Shown here: one piece after another, positions 16,064 to 24,448 of the stretch | Position numbering within the stretch: the first letter of the stretch is position 1 | How the letters are laid out: every line of letters starts with the position of its first letter | Assembly: GCF_030271835.1 (NCBI RefSeq) | Contig: NZ_CP127389.1 | Span: 868,001-932,000 of the forward strand | DNA length: 64,000 bases | Source of the DNA: Proteus appendicitidis | GTDB taxonomy: Bacteria > Pseudomonadota > Gammaproteobacteria > Enterobacterales > Enterobacteriaceae | Direction of reading: 5' to 3' | Made by a program: the position numbers and the translations under genes | Notes under the pieces: model-generated | What the model saw: only the letters and a program-made list of their open reading frames with translations | The model's database searches: none | What the model was told of the DNA's origin: nothing

Positions 16064-17941
16064 ATGAATGTAAAAGATATCATTCGTCATGAACCATTTG
16101 GAACATTGCTAGGCTATGCGCCTGGTGGTGTCGCGATTTACTCTTCAGATTACAGCAGTATTGATAAAGAAGACTATGCCGCTAATGATTCATTCCGTAG
16201 TTATATTGGTAATGAATATATGGGGCACAAGTGGCAGTGTGTTGAGTTTGCTCGCCGTTTTCTCTATTTGCATTATGGCGCTGTATTTACTGATGTGGGA
16301 ATGGCTTATGAGATCTTCTCACTGCGTTTTTTACGTAAAACCATCGATGACGATATATTGCCATTACAAGCCTTTGCAAATGGTAGCAAACAACCACCAG
16401 CAGTGGGTGCTTTATTGATTTGGCAAGAAGGTGGCGAATTTAAAGTAACAGGGCATGTTGCTGTTATTACTGAAGTGCTTGAAGATAAAATTCGTATTGC
16501 AGAGCAAAATGTTATCCATACTCGATTACCCGCAGGGCAACAATGGACTCGAGAATTACCGCTTAAAGTGACGGATAACGGTTACTTTATTCAAGATACT
16601 TTTGATAATACAACGCTATTAGGTTGGATGATCCAAACAGAGCCTAATGCTTATAGCCTTCCTCAACCTAAAATTACACCAGAACTATTAAATATTCATG
16701 CCGAACAGCTTGATAATAAAGGTCAATTAGATGGCAAATGGTTAGATGAAAGCTCGCCACTAGAAAAAGCTTATGTCCTTGCGCAACATGGTCATATTAT
16801 CAATCAAGATAGCTATGAATATTTCACCATTTCAGAAAGTGCAGAACAGGAACTTATTCGCGCAAGTAATGAAATGCATTTGATGTATTTGCATGCAACT
16901 GAAAAAGTCTTGAAAGACGATAAGCTACTGCGTTTATTCGATATCCCTGAAGTGTTGTGGCCTCGTATTCGTTTGTCATGGCAAAACAGACGCCATCAAA
17001 TGATCACGGGACGATTAGATTTTTGTATGGATGAAAGAGGTGTCAAAGTTTATGAATATAATGCTGACTCAGCCTCTTGCCATACAGAAGCTGGTTTAAT
17101 TATCGAAAAATGGGCGCAAAAAGGTGGAATTAAAGAGGGCTTTAACCCCGGCGAACGCTTACTTGATGCATTAGCGGATGCTTGGAAGCACTGTGACGCA
17201 AAACCTTTTGTGCATATTCTTCAAGATGATGATAGTGAAGAAGATTATCACGCTCTCTTTATGCAACAGTCACTGACCCAAGCAGGTTATAACAGTAAAA
17301 TTCTGCGTGGGTTAAATGAACTTCATTGGAATAGTCGTGGGCAATTGATTGATGCAGACAAGCGTGTTGTTGAATGTGTTTGGAAAACATGGGCTTGGGA
17401 AACGGCGTTAGACCAACTAAGAGAAGAGAGTGAGCAACAAGCACTGATCCCTATTCGTACGGGGCATCCTGAAGGCGAAGTCCGTTTGGTCGATGTGCTT
17501 TTACGTCCTGAAATTACCGTTTTTGAGCCTCTTTGGACTCTTATTCCTAGTAATAAAGCGATTCTACCTATTTTATGGCAATTGTTCCCTGATAACCCTT
17601 ATTTGTTAGATACGGATTTCACAGTGACACCTCGTCTTACACAAAGTGGTTATGCGGTTAAACCGATAGCGGGGCGTTGTGGTAATAACATTGGTTTAGT
17701 CGATCATAAAGATAACGTGTTAGATGAAACCAGTGGTCAATTTGATCATCAAGAAAATATTTACCAAGAATTATGGTGTTTACCAAAAGTAGCAAATCGT
17801 TATATCCAAGTTTGCACCTTTACAGTGGGTGGGCATTATGGCGGTTGTTGTTTACGTTCAGACCCTACTCTAGTTATTAAAAAAGAGAGTGATATTGAAC
17901 CTTTAATTGTGATTGAAGATAAACACTTTTTGGCTAAATAA
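16064..17941 (+). CDS. gss: Bifunctional glutathionylspermidine synthetase/amidase
   Basis: A 625-aa cytosolic enzyme (E. coli Gss is 619 aa). The N-terminal half is a CHAP-type amidase with the catalytic cysteine in GHKWQCVEFARRF and its histidine in TGHVAVI. The C-terminal half is an ATP-grasp ligase (LDFCMDERGVKVYEYNADSASCH; late motif KPIAGRCGNNIGL). It joins glutathione to spermidine and also hydrolyses the product. I chose ATG 16064, preceded by AAGG, over the upstream TTG at 16025, because E. coli Gss begins close to this point. A strong terminator follows. Confidence 0.93.
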   Translation: MNVKDIIRHEPFGTLLGYAPGGVAIYSSDYSSIDKEDYAANDSFRSYIGNEYMGHKWQCVEFARRFLYLHYGAVFTDVGMAYEIFSLRFLRKTIDDDILPLQAFANGSKQPPAVGALLIWQEGGEFKVTGHVAVITEVLEDKIRIAEQNVIHTRLPAGQQWTRELPLKVTDNGYFIQDTFDNTTLLGWMIQTEPNAYSLPQPKITPELLNIHAEQLDNKGQLDGKWLDESSPLEKAYVLAQHGHIINQDSYEYFTISESAEQELIRASNEMHLMYLHATEKVLKDDKLLRLFDIPEVLWPRIRLSWQNRRHQMITGRLDFCMDERGVKVYEYNADSASCHTEAGLIIEKWAQKGGIKEGFNPGERLLDALADAWKHCDAKPFVHILQDDDSEEDYHALFMQQSLTQAGYNSKILRGLNELHWNSRGQLIDADKRVVECVWKTWAWETALDQLREESEQQALIPIRTGHPEGEVRLVDVLLRPEITVFEPLWTLIPSNKAILPILWQLFPDNPYLLDTDFTVTPRLTQSGYAVKPIAGRCGNNIGLVDHKDNVLDETSGQFDHQENIYQELWCLPKVANRYIQVCTFTVGGHYGGCCLRSDPTLVIKKESDIEPLIVIEDKHFLAK

Positions 17942-17975
17942 GATCATAGACGTTTAGAATTAATAATTAATAATT

Positions 17976-18004
17976 AATAAACCCGCTAATTGCGGGTTTA
18001 TTTT
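17976..18004 (+). terminator. Terminator of gss
   Basis: AATAAACCCGC and GCGGGTTTATT form an 11-bp perfect stem with a TAATT loop, followed by TTT. Confidence 0.85.
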
Positions 18005-18035
18005 AAATAAAAGTAGCATTTGAGGGGAAAAGTAA

Positions 18036-18389
18036 ATGATAAAGAGATTTCAAACTCTGAGTGAGTTGCTTGCATCACTCTCAATGCTTGAATCAAATGA
18101 ATGGATTTATACTGAGATTGCAACTTGGAATAGTCATCCTAAGCAGACCATTTTTTATTATATTCCTTGGGATTACATCCAAGAATTACCTGATGATGAG
18201 ATTTACCTTGATGACGATGATATGGAAATGCCAAAGGCAGTTGAAAATAAAAATTTACACGGCTGGATGGTGGTTTGTGATTTAGCATTATTTTATCAAA
18301 CACAACAAGCACAACAAAAAACGTTGCAGTGGGTTATTGAAGAAATTAACTATTACCGAGAATATGATGCTTATCGATGTTTGAGTTAG
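18036..18389 (+). CDS. Conserved hypothetical acidic protein
   Basis: A 117-aa soluble protein I do not recognise with certainty. It is acidic (a run of DELPDDEIYLDDDDMEM-like residues around 52-68) and tryptophan-rich, with no signal peptide or membrane segment. A good ribosome site (GAGGGG) precedes the ATG. Its last four bases overlap the end of the convergent AbiEii gene. It may belong to a small DUF family found in enterobacteria. No function is proposed; immunity-like small acidic proteins look similar, but nothing here supports that specifically. Confidence 0.6.
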   Translation: MIKRFQTLSELLASLSMLESNEWIYTEIATWNSHPKQTIFYYIPWDYIQELPDDEIYLDDDDMEMPKAVENKNLHGWMVVCDLALFYQTQQAQQKTLQWVIEEINYYREYDAYRCLS

Positions 18390-19387
18390 GATTTTGCTAT
18401 TAAGTTGAGATAAGAAGATGATTGAGAATAAGAGTAGAGCCTTGATTTTATTAACATAAAGGTATCTTCTATTTCATTTTTAGTTGGCATATTTTCTTTA
18501 TAAATGATCATTTTTTGAAAATCTCCATAGTAAGAGGATTTTATTTCATCCCAAATCTGACTAAAATTTAAAAAGAGTTCATTCTTACTGAGATCTTCTG
18601 TGATCCACGATAGTTTTTCTTTTTCAAAATGAGTCATATCATTTTCAATTGAAATTGAGAGCAAATCAAAGAATGTATTGTCACAATTGATAAAACGTTT
18701 TATTTCTTGGACTCTGTTTAGCTGTGTTAAATCATAAAAATGTCTTACTTTGTCTTTAAGTAAACCTTTTGAAGATGCTGTAAGTAATCCTAGAATTTTC
18801 TCACAAAATGTTCTTTTCCAACAAAGTACTAAGAATGGAAAATCATTTAACTGATAGGTATTAATTAAGTGATCTTGCTCAGATGCTATTGCCCATTCAG
18901 CTATTAATGAACAAATATTTCTTTTTATTATTGGGGAAGGTGTTGTGTAAGCATTACATTCAAAGAGTAGTGTATCTTTAACCTCGCCTAATAATTCAGA
19001 ACTATCAATTCTGGGGTATTTGTAGCGTTTTTTTCTAAACCTTGAGCCATTATTAAATTTTTCTCCAGAATCTTCTAAGTCTATTGTTGCAAGATGAATA
19101 ATTTCTTTGATGATTTTTTTTATCTTTGCATCTTTCCAATTTGTATTAGGTAAGATGGCAAGATCAATATCTTCTGAAAATCTATCAATTGCTTTATAGA
19201 TTTTTGATAGAGATGTTCCACCTTTAAAAATAACATTATTACAATAAATAGATTTTGATATTCTCAATAACGCATTTGTTAAGTAATAGTCTTTTTCTAC
19301 ATAAGATGATGGAATGTTGAATTTTTCGGATGTCTTTTTTATTGTTTCAATAAATAGAGAGCGGTGTTCATTTTTATGTAGTATCAA
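18386..19387 (-). CDS. AbiEii/AbiGii-type nucleotidyltransferase toxin
   Basis: A 333-aa protein of the AbiEii/AbiGii toxin family. The nucleotidyltransferase core is plain: FKGGTSLSKIYKAIDRFSEDIDLAI (about residues 54-78), with the GGTSLSK loop and the DID metal-binding aspartates. These enzymes modify tRNA or similar targets and cause growth arrest or phage abortive infection. It overlaps the antitoxin gene upstream by 4 bp, a two-gene operon typical of type IV AbiE systems. Base composition is clearly more AT-rich than the surrounding core genes, consistent with transfer. Confidence 0.85.
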   Translation of the reverse strand: MILHKNEHRSLFIETIKKTSEKFNIPSSYVEKDYYLTNALLRISKSIYCNNVIFKGGTSLSKIYKAIDRFSEDIDLAILPNTNWKDAKIKKIIKEIIHLATIDLEDSGEKFNNGSRFRKKRYKYPRIDSSELLGEVKDTLLFECNAYTTPSPIIKRNICSLIAEWAIASEQDHLINTYQLNDFPFLVLCWKRTFCEKILGLLTASSKGLLKDKVRHFYDLTQLNRVQEIKRFINCDNTFFDLLSISIENDMTHFEKEKLSWITEDLSKNELFLNFSQIWDEIKSSYYGDFQKMIIYKENMPTKNEIEDTFMLIKSRLYSYSQSSSYLNLIAKS

Positions 19388-20151
19388 AATACAATATTCC
19401 AGTTTTTTCTATAGGTGATATAATTAGAAATATTATTAAAGTGATATTTACTCTTTTGGTTCAAATCATTTTTTACTTTCCAAATTAAATTTTCTATGTC
19501 TACATCATAAGTTTTTAGATATTCTTCCATTAGTGCGCCCAATAATGCTTTTGTTTTTTTATAATTCAATTTTTTATAAAGTAGAACAAATTTTTTATAA
19601 TCAGATGAAATTAGATGAATATATTCTTTAATCGAATGTATAATAATTTCACTCTCTATATCTTGAATTTTTTCTATATTATTTAATATGTATGCGAATT
19701 CATTTATCTTTATATTTTCTTTTTTTATCTCTTTTTGTTTTATTACCTCTATTTTAATTCCTCGGAGATTAATAAAAGAAGGCGTTTTTTTAGATGTGAT
19801 AATTGTAGTGACTGTAGGTATTTGTGTTGATAAACCTTTTTGATTAAAAAGGGCATGCCCTGCAATAAACCCGACTTGCTGTTTTTTTGAAATAAGAAGT
19901 GCAGATAAAACAGCGTGATATGAAGGTGGTAATTTTCCTAATATACCTTTTTCTTCTTTATAATATAAACCTTTAGCTAATCGATATAAATACCCAAACT
20001 GCCTTTTTAGCTCGTCGTTTTTGATATAATTTGCAATAGCTTTTAATGTGGCATTTTTAGCTTTTTTATAAAAATAAAATTCGTTTACTAAGAATACAGT
20101 TCCTGGTGTCATTCGACTTATTTTTATTCTTACTTTTTTTGCAATAGACAT
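19384..20151 (-). CDS. AbiEi-type antitoxin (DUF6088-like)
   Basis: A 255-aa lysine-rich protein. The N-terminal winged helix (GTVFLVNEFYFYKKAKNATLKAIANYIKNDELKRQFGYLYRLAKGLYY, about residues 17-61) is the pattern of AbiEi/DUF6088 transcriptional repressor antitoxins, which bind their own promoter and block the toxin without touching it. It is the first gene of the pair, with a strong ribosome site (AGGAGG). The C-terminal half is not recognisable by eye. The pair is AT-rich and is probably a mobile defence module. Confidence 0.8.
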   Translation of the reverse strand: MSIAKKVRIKISRMTPGTVFLVNEFYFYKKAKNATLKAIANYIKNDELKRQFGYLYRLAKGLYYKEEKGILGKLPPSYHAVLSALLISKKQQVGFIAGHALFNQKGLSTQIPTVTTIITSKKTPSFINLRGIKIEVIKQKEIKKENIKINEFAYILNNIEKIQDIESEIIIHSIKEYIHLISSDYKKFVLLYKKLNYKKTKALLGALMEEYLKTYDVDIENLIWKVKNDLNQKSKYHFNNISNYITYRKNWNIVF

Positions 20152-20356
20152 AAGAAAACCTCCTAGACGTTAGAAGGTATTATGTTTTTCTGATTTTAAA
20201 AATCAATACTCATACAGTTAATTAAATATAATTTTTATAATTTATTTCTGCTAAAGTAAAATTATTCAATTTATATTATTATCTCAATTTATTAATATAT
20301 CAAAATATAATTATAGTTGCTAAGTCATCTCTTTCATCAGATTTTCCTTAAAAAAA

Positions 20357-21301
20357 TCACATACTTTCCTTGATTTGCTTTTTCAGCCACTGAATGAAAA
20401 GCTGTACTTTTGCATTATTCTTTTCATTTCGAGTGACAAGATAATAACGCTGAGCACAAAACAGCTCGCTATTATCAAAAGGAATAATCAATTCTTTACT
20501 AGCCAGTTGTTTTTGCACTAAACGTTTTCTTCCCATAGCCACGCCTGAGTGGTTAGCCGCAGCAATAACGGCAAGATCAGAGCGATCAAAACAGATATTG
20601 CTACGATTAGGAAAAAGAGAAAGCCCCATATATTCGCTCCAAGCTCGCCACTCGTCGAAATCAGAGTTATTACTCCAAGCTTGCCTATCATGTAGCAAAG
20701 TACAATTAGAAAGATGATGAATATTGCCAATAAGCTCATGCTTTTTTGCGTATTCTGGGCTACATACAGGAATAATAGATTCTGAAATTAAATCTTCGCA
20801 ATAAAGGTTTTGCAGTTGCTTATCATCAAAATAGATTGCGAGATCAATACCATAACCTCGAAAGTTAATATCATCATTTCCTGTGAGTAAATTTAATTCA
20901 ATCGATGGGTAACGTTCAGTAAAATCTGAAATACGAGGAACTAACCAACATTGGGCAATAGAAGGTCGTGAATAAACGGTGAGAATGCCTGAGACTTCTT
21001 GGTTATGAATATCTAAAATTTCTTGGTTAATATCTTCTAGCGTTTTTTTAAGCGCCCAATAAATTCGTTCACCTTCTTCTGTTAGTTCTATTCGGCGATG
21101 AAAGCGGTTAAATAGCTTAATACTCAACTCTTCTTCTAATGTATTAATACGATGGCTAATGGCGCTGGGCGTTAATGACAGTTCCTCTGCCGCTAAAGCG
21201 AATGAAAGATGGCGACCTGTTGCTTCAAAAGTGTGAAGTCTTGCTAATTGATAACTGGATAATCGTTTATTTCTTAAAATCACGCTAGAAGATTCAAACA
21301 T
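20357..21301 (-). CDS. dsdC: LysR-type regulator DsdC
   Basis: A 314-aa LysR regulator. The N-terminal helix-turn-helix lies in HLSFALAAEELSLTPSAISHRINTLEEEL (about residues 34-62) and the effector domain fills the rest. It is divergent from dsdX-dsdA, exactly as in E. coli, where DsdC with D-serine activates dsdXA. The 223-bp shared promoter region contains a CRP-like site. The N-terminal RLSSYQLARLHTFEATGRH stretch matches DsdC as I know it. Confidence 0.9.
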   Translation of the reverse strand: MFESSSVILRNKRLSSYQLARLHTFEATGRHLSFALAAEELSLTPSAISHRINTLEEELSIKLFNRFHRRIELTEEGERIYWALKKTLEDINQEILDIHNQEVSGILTVYSRPSIAQCWLVPRISDFTERYPSIELNLLTGNDDINFRGYGIDLAIYFDDKQLQNLYCEDLISESIIPVCSPEYAKKHELIGNIHHLSNCTLLHDRQAWSNNSDFDEWRAWSEYMGLSLFPNRSNICFDRSDLAVIAAANHSGVAMGRKRLVQKQLASKELIIPFDNSELFCAQRYYLVTRNEKNNAKVQLFIQWLKKQIKESM

Positions 21302-21400
21302 TCTTTTATTCTCGTTTTGTTATTAATAGTAACGCGAGTTAACAATCAAGGTAATGTTAAGATGAAATACCATGCTACTATTCATCATAATGTGATTATT

Positions 21401-21416
21401 TGTGCTGTTGATCACT
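21401..21416 (+). promoter_or_regulatory. CRP-like site upstream of dsdX
   Basis: TGTGCTGTTGATCACT matches TGTGA-N6-TCACA at 8 of 10 positions. It lies about 110 bp before dsdX. E. coli dsdXA is CRP-dependent, which fits. Confidence 0.5.
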
Positions 21417-21524
21417 TATTTGAATTAACTGGTTTCATCTTAGTGTAAATTTTCATCATTTGTAAGTCAGGAATGATTAATATTCAATATGAATAACAAT
21501 AAATAAAATATTTGGGATGGATAT

Positions 21525-22862
21525 ATGGATTCAACATTATGGGTGCTAGGTACTCTTGTAATTAGTATCTTGCTCATTGTTTTTACTATAATAAAACTTA
21601 AGTTTCATCCATTTTTAGCCTTACTATTGGCAAGCTTCTTTGTGGGTACTGCAATGAAGATGAATCCTTTAGAAATGGTAAATGCGATTGAAAACGGTAT
21701 TGGTGGTACATTAGGATTTTTAGCAGCAATTATCGGTTTAGGAACGATCCTTGGTAAGATGATGGAAATATCAGGTGCCGCAGAACGCATCGGTATTACA
21801 TTACAAAAATGCCGTTGGTTATCTCCAGACGTTATTATGGTATTGGTTGGTCTTATTTGTGGTATTACACTCTTTGTTGAAGTGGGTGTGGTATTACTTA
21901 TTCCCCTTGCTTTCTCTATTGCGAAAAAAACAAATACTTCATTATTAAAATTAGCTATTCCATTATGTACAGCATTAATGGCTGTTCACTGTATTGTTCC
22001 TCCTCATCCTGCAGCTCTATTCGTGACTAATGAATTAGGGGCAGATATGGGAACCGTTATTGTTGCGGGTCTTGCCGTTGGTTTAGTTGCATCTTTAGTT
22101 GGTGGCCCTTTATTCTTAAAAATGTTAGGCGAACGCTTACCATTTAAAACAGTGCCTGAAGAATTTTCTGATATGGAAATTCGTGAAGAAAAAGATTTGC
22201 CTTCATTAGGTGCCACACTATTTACTGTCTTATTACCTATTGTTCTGATGCTGATAAAAACAGCCGCAGAATTAAATATGACTAAAGGCACATCGATTTA
22301 TACTGCATTACAGTTTATTGGTAATCCAATTACTGCGATGTTCATTGCTGCCTTTGTTGCTTATTATATATTAGGTATTCGCCGTAATATGGGCATGAAT
22401 ACGTTATTGAAGAAAACAGAAGATAGCTTTAGCTCTATTGCCAATATCCTATTAATTATTGGTGCGGGTGGTGCTTTTAACGGCATTTTAAAAGGCAGTG
22501 GTTTAAGTGAATCTTTAGCGTTAATTCTTTCTAACTTAGATATGCATCCTATTTTATTGGCTTGGTTAGTTGCCATTATCCTTCATGCTGCTGTTGGCTC
22601 TGCAACTGTTGCAATGATGGGGGCTACTGCAATTGTTGCACCATTAATGCCTTTATACCCAGACATTAGCCCTGAAATTATTACATTAGCAATTGGTTCA
22701 GGTGCTATTGGTTGTACCATCGTCACAGACTCACTGTTTTGGTTAGTGAAACAGTATTGTAATGCAACTTTAAGTGAAACTTTTCGTTTTTACAGTGTCG
22801 CGACCTTTATTGCCTCCTTTGTCGCATTAGGCGGTACATTTATGCTTTCTTTTGTCATATAA
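21525..22862 (+). CDS. dsdX: D-serine transporter DsdX
   Basis: A 445-aa inner-membrane permease of the gluconate:H+ symporter (GntP) family, about 12 helices. Family stretches include ENGIGGTLGFLAAIIGLGTILGKMMEISGAAERI-type residues near position 55-90 and the C-terminal GSATVAMMGATAIVAPL. It imports D-serine for the dehydratase encoded 12 bp downstream. Same length as E. coli DsdX (445 aa). Regulation is by DsdC and probably CRP. Confidence 0.92.
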   Translation: MDSTLWVLGTLVISILLIVFTIIKLKFHPFLALLLASFFVGTAMKMNPLEMVNAIENGIGGTLGFLAAIIGLGTILGKMMEISGAAERIGITLQKCRWLSPDVIMVLVGLICGITLFVEVGVVLLIPLAFSIAKKTNTSLLKLAIPLCTALMAVHCIVPPHPAALFVTNELGADMGTVIVAGLAVGLVASLVGGPLFLKMLGERLPFKTVPEEFSDMEIREEKDLPSLGATLFTVLLPIVLMLIKTAAELNMTKGTSIYTALQFIGNPITAMFIAAFVAYYILGIRRNMGMNTLLKKTEDSFSSIANILLIIGAGGAFNGILKGSGLSESLALILSNLDMHPILLAWLVAIILHAAVGSATVAMMGATAIVAPLMPLYPDISPEIITLAIGSGAIGCTIVTDSLFWLVKQYCNATLSETFRFYSVATFIASFVALGGTFMLSFVI

Positions 22863-22874
22863 AAGAGAACGACT

Positions 22875-24203
22875 ATGAACCATATAGATATAAATAAATT
22901 AATAAGTAATTTTCCACTAGTTCGTGACTTAGTGGACTTAAAAGAAGTGGTTTGGTTTAACCCAAAAGTGACCACCACTGACCAGGGACTTCCATATGTT
23001 GGTTTAACGCAAGATGACGTAATTGATGCACAAGCACGACTACAACGTTTTGCGCCTTATTTAGCGAAAGCATTTCCAGAAACAGCGGTTACTCAAGGAA
23101 TTATCGAATCAGAAGTCGTTGATATTCCTAAGATGAAAGTTGCTCTTGAAAAGCGTTATAACACACCTATTAGCGGTCAATTGTGCTTGAAAAAGGATAG
23201 TCATCTTCCTATTTCAGGTTCAATTAAAGCGCGTGGTGGGATTTATGAAGTACTGACTCATGCTGAAAAATTGGCGATCAACGCGGGATTATTAAGTACA
23301 GAGGATAATTATGAAAAATTATTTTCTGACAAATTCCGTGAATTCTTTAGCCAATATAGTATCGCTGTAGGCTCCACAGGCAACTTAGGTATGTCTATTG
23401 GGATCATGAGTGCGAAATTAGGCTTTAGCGTGAGTGTTCATATGTCTGCTGATGCACGTCAGTGGAAGAAAGATAAATTACGTTCTCATGGCGTTAATGT
23501 TGTTGAATATGAACAAGATTACAGCATTGCGGTAGAAGAAGGTCGTAAAGAAGCAGAGAAAGATCCTAACTGTTTCTTTATCGATGATGAAAACTCAAAA
23601 ACATTATTCTTGGGTTATGCGGTAGCTGGATTACGTTTAAAACGCCAATTTGAAGAACAAGGTGTTCGTGTTGATAGTGAACATCCTCTGTTTGTTTATC
23701 TGCCTTGTGGTGTTGGTGGTGGTCCTGGTGGTGTTGCTTTTGGGCTAAAACTGGCATTTGGAGATGCAGTACACTGCTTATTTGCAGAGCCAACACACTC
23801 ACCTTGTATGTTATTGGGTGTTTATACCCAATTACACGAAGGCATCTCTGTACAAGAGATTGGTATTGATAACATAACAGCTGCTGATGGTCTTGCTGTC
23901 GGTCGTGCATCAGGATTTGTTGGTCGAGCAATGGAGCGCTTAATTGATGGTTATTACACTATTGATGACCAAGAGCTTTATGACTTACTCAGTTTATTAA
24001 ATAAAGAAGAAGGAATTAAGTTAGAACCTTCGGCTTTAGCTGGAATGAAGGGGGCGGTACATGTCGCTCAAGCTAAAGATTATCTGCAAGGTTTATCACT
24101 AGACAGTCAAAAAATGCAAAATGCAACGCATTTAGTATGGGCGACGGGTGGCGGTATGGTTCCAGCAGATGAAATGCAAAAATATCTCGCTCAAGGAAAA
24201 TAG
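22875..24203 (+). CDS. dsdA: D-serine ammonia-lyase (dehydratase)
   Basis: A 442-aa PLP enzyme converting D-serine to pyruvate and ammonia. The Schiff-base lysine is in [10 protein letters not shown] and the phosphate-binding loop in the glycine-rich [14 protein letters not shown]. Length matches E. coli DsdA (442 aa). It detoxifies D-serine, abundant in urine, and uses it as a carbon and nitrogen source. It forms an operon with dsdX. Confidence 0.95.
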   Translation: MNHIDINKLISNFPLVRDLVDLKEVVWFNPKVTTTDQGLPYVGLTQDDVIDAQARLQRFAPYLAKAFPETAVTQGIIESEVVDIPKMKVALEKRYNTPISGQLCLKKDSHLPISGSIKARGGIYEVLTHAEKLAINAGLLSTEDNYEKLFSDKFREFFSQYSIAVGSTGNLGMSIGIMSAKLGFSVSVHMSADARQWKKDKLRSHGVNVVEYEQDYSIAVEEGRKEAEKDPNCFFIDDENSKTLFLGYAVAGLRLKRQFEEQGVRVDSEHPLFVYLPCGVGGGPGGVAFGLKLAFGDAVHCLFAEPTHSPCMLLGVYTQLHEGISVQEIGIDNITAADGLAVGRASGFVGRAMERLIDGYYTIDDQELYDLLSLLNKEEGIKLEPSALAGMKGAVHVAQAKDYLQGLSLDSQKMQNATHLVWATGGGMVPADEMQKYLAQGK

Positions 24204-24395
24204 AGCGTAGAGCAGGGGCGATAAGGTTTATCTTTATCATTCCCTATAAAACAAAAGGGAGCAGTACGAGTATCCAGTAATTATTATATAAAACAATAAT
24301 ATAGTAACAATGGATTAAACCAAGTGTTACATCAAACATTCACACCAGGATGTCACACCAGGGGAAAATGTCGTAGTATTATAATCATAAAAAAA

Positions 24396-24416
24396 GAGGC
24401 ACCCATTGGGTGCCTC
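24396..24416 (-). terminator. Terminator of the TonB-receptor operon
   Basis: GAGGCACCC / GGGTGCCTC, three-base loop; read leftward it runs into TTTTTTTAT. It lies 33 bp after the last gene of the leftward Zur-box operon. Confidence 0.85.
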
Positions 24417-24448
24417 GCTTACTTTATATCTTGCTAAATTAGAAGGTA

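Noticed and set aside
23578..23931. A 117-aa open frame antisense to dsdA, rich in histidine and glutamine
   Set aside because: It is a shadow of the dsdA reading frame (glycine and valine codons read backward), with no ribosome site or family match.
24341..24362. Nine-base direct repeat CACACCAGG twice, 13 bp apart, after dsdA
   Set aside because: Too short and only two copies; chance is a fair explanation, and it is not a CRISPR.
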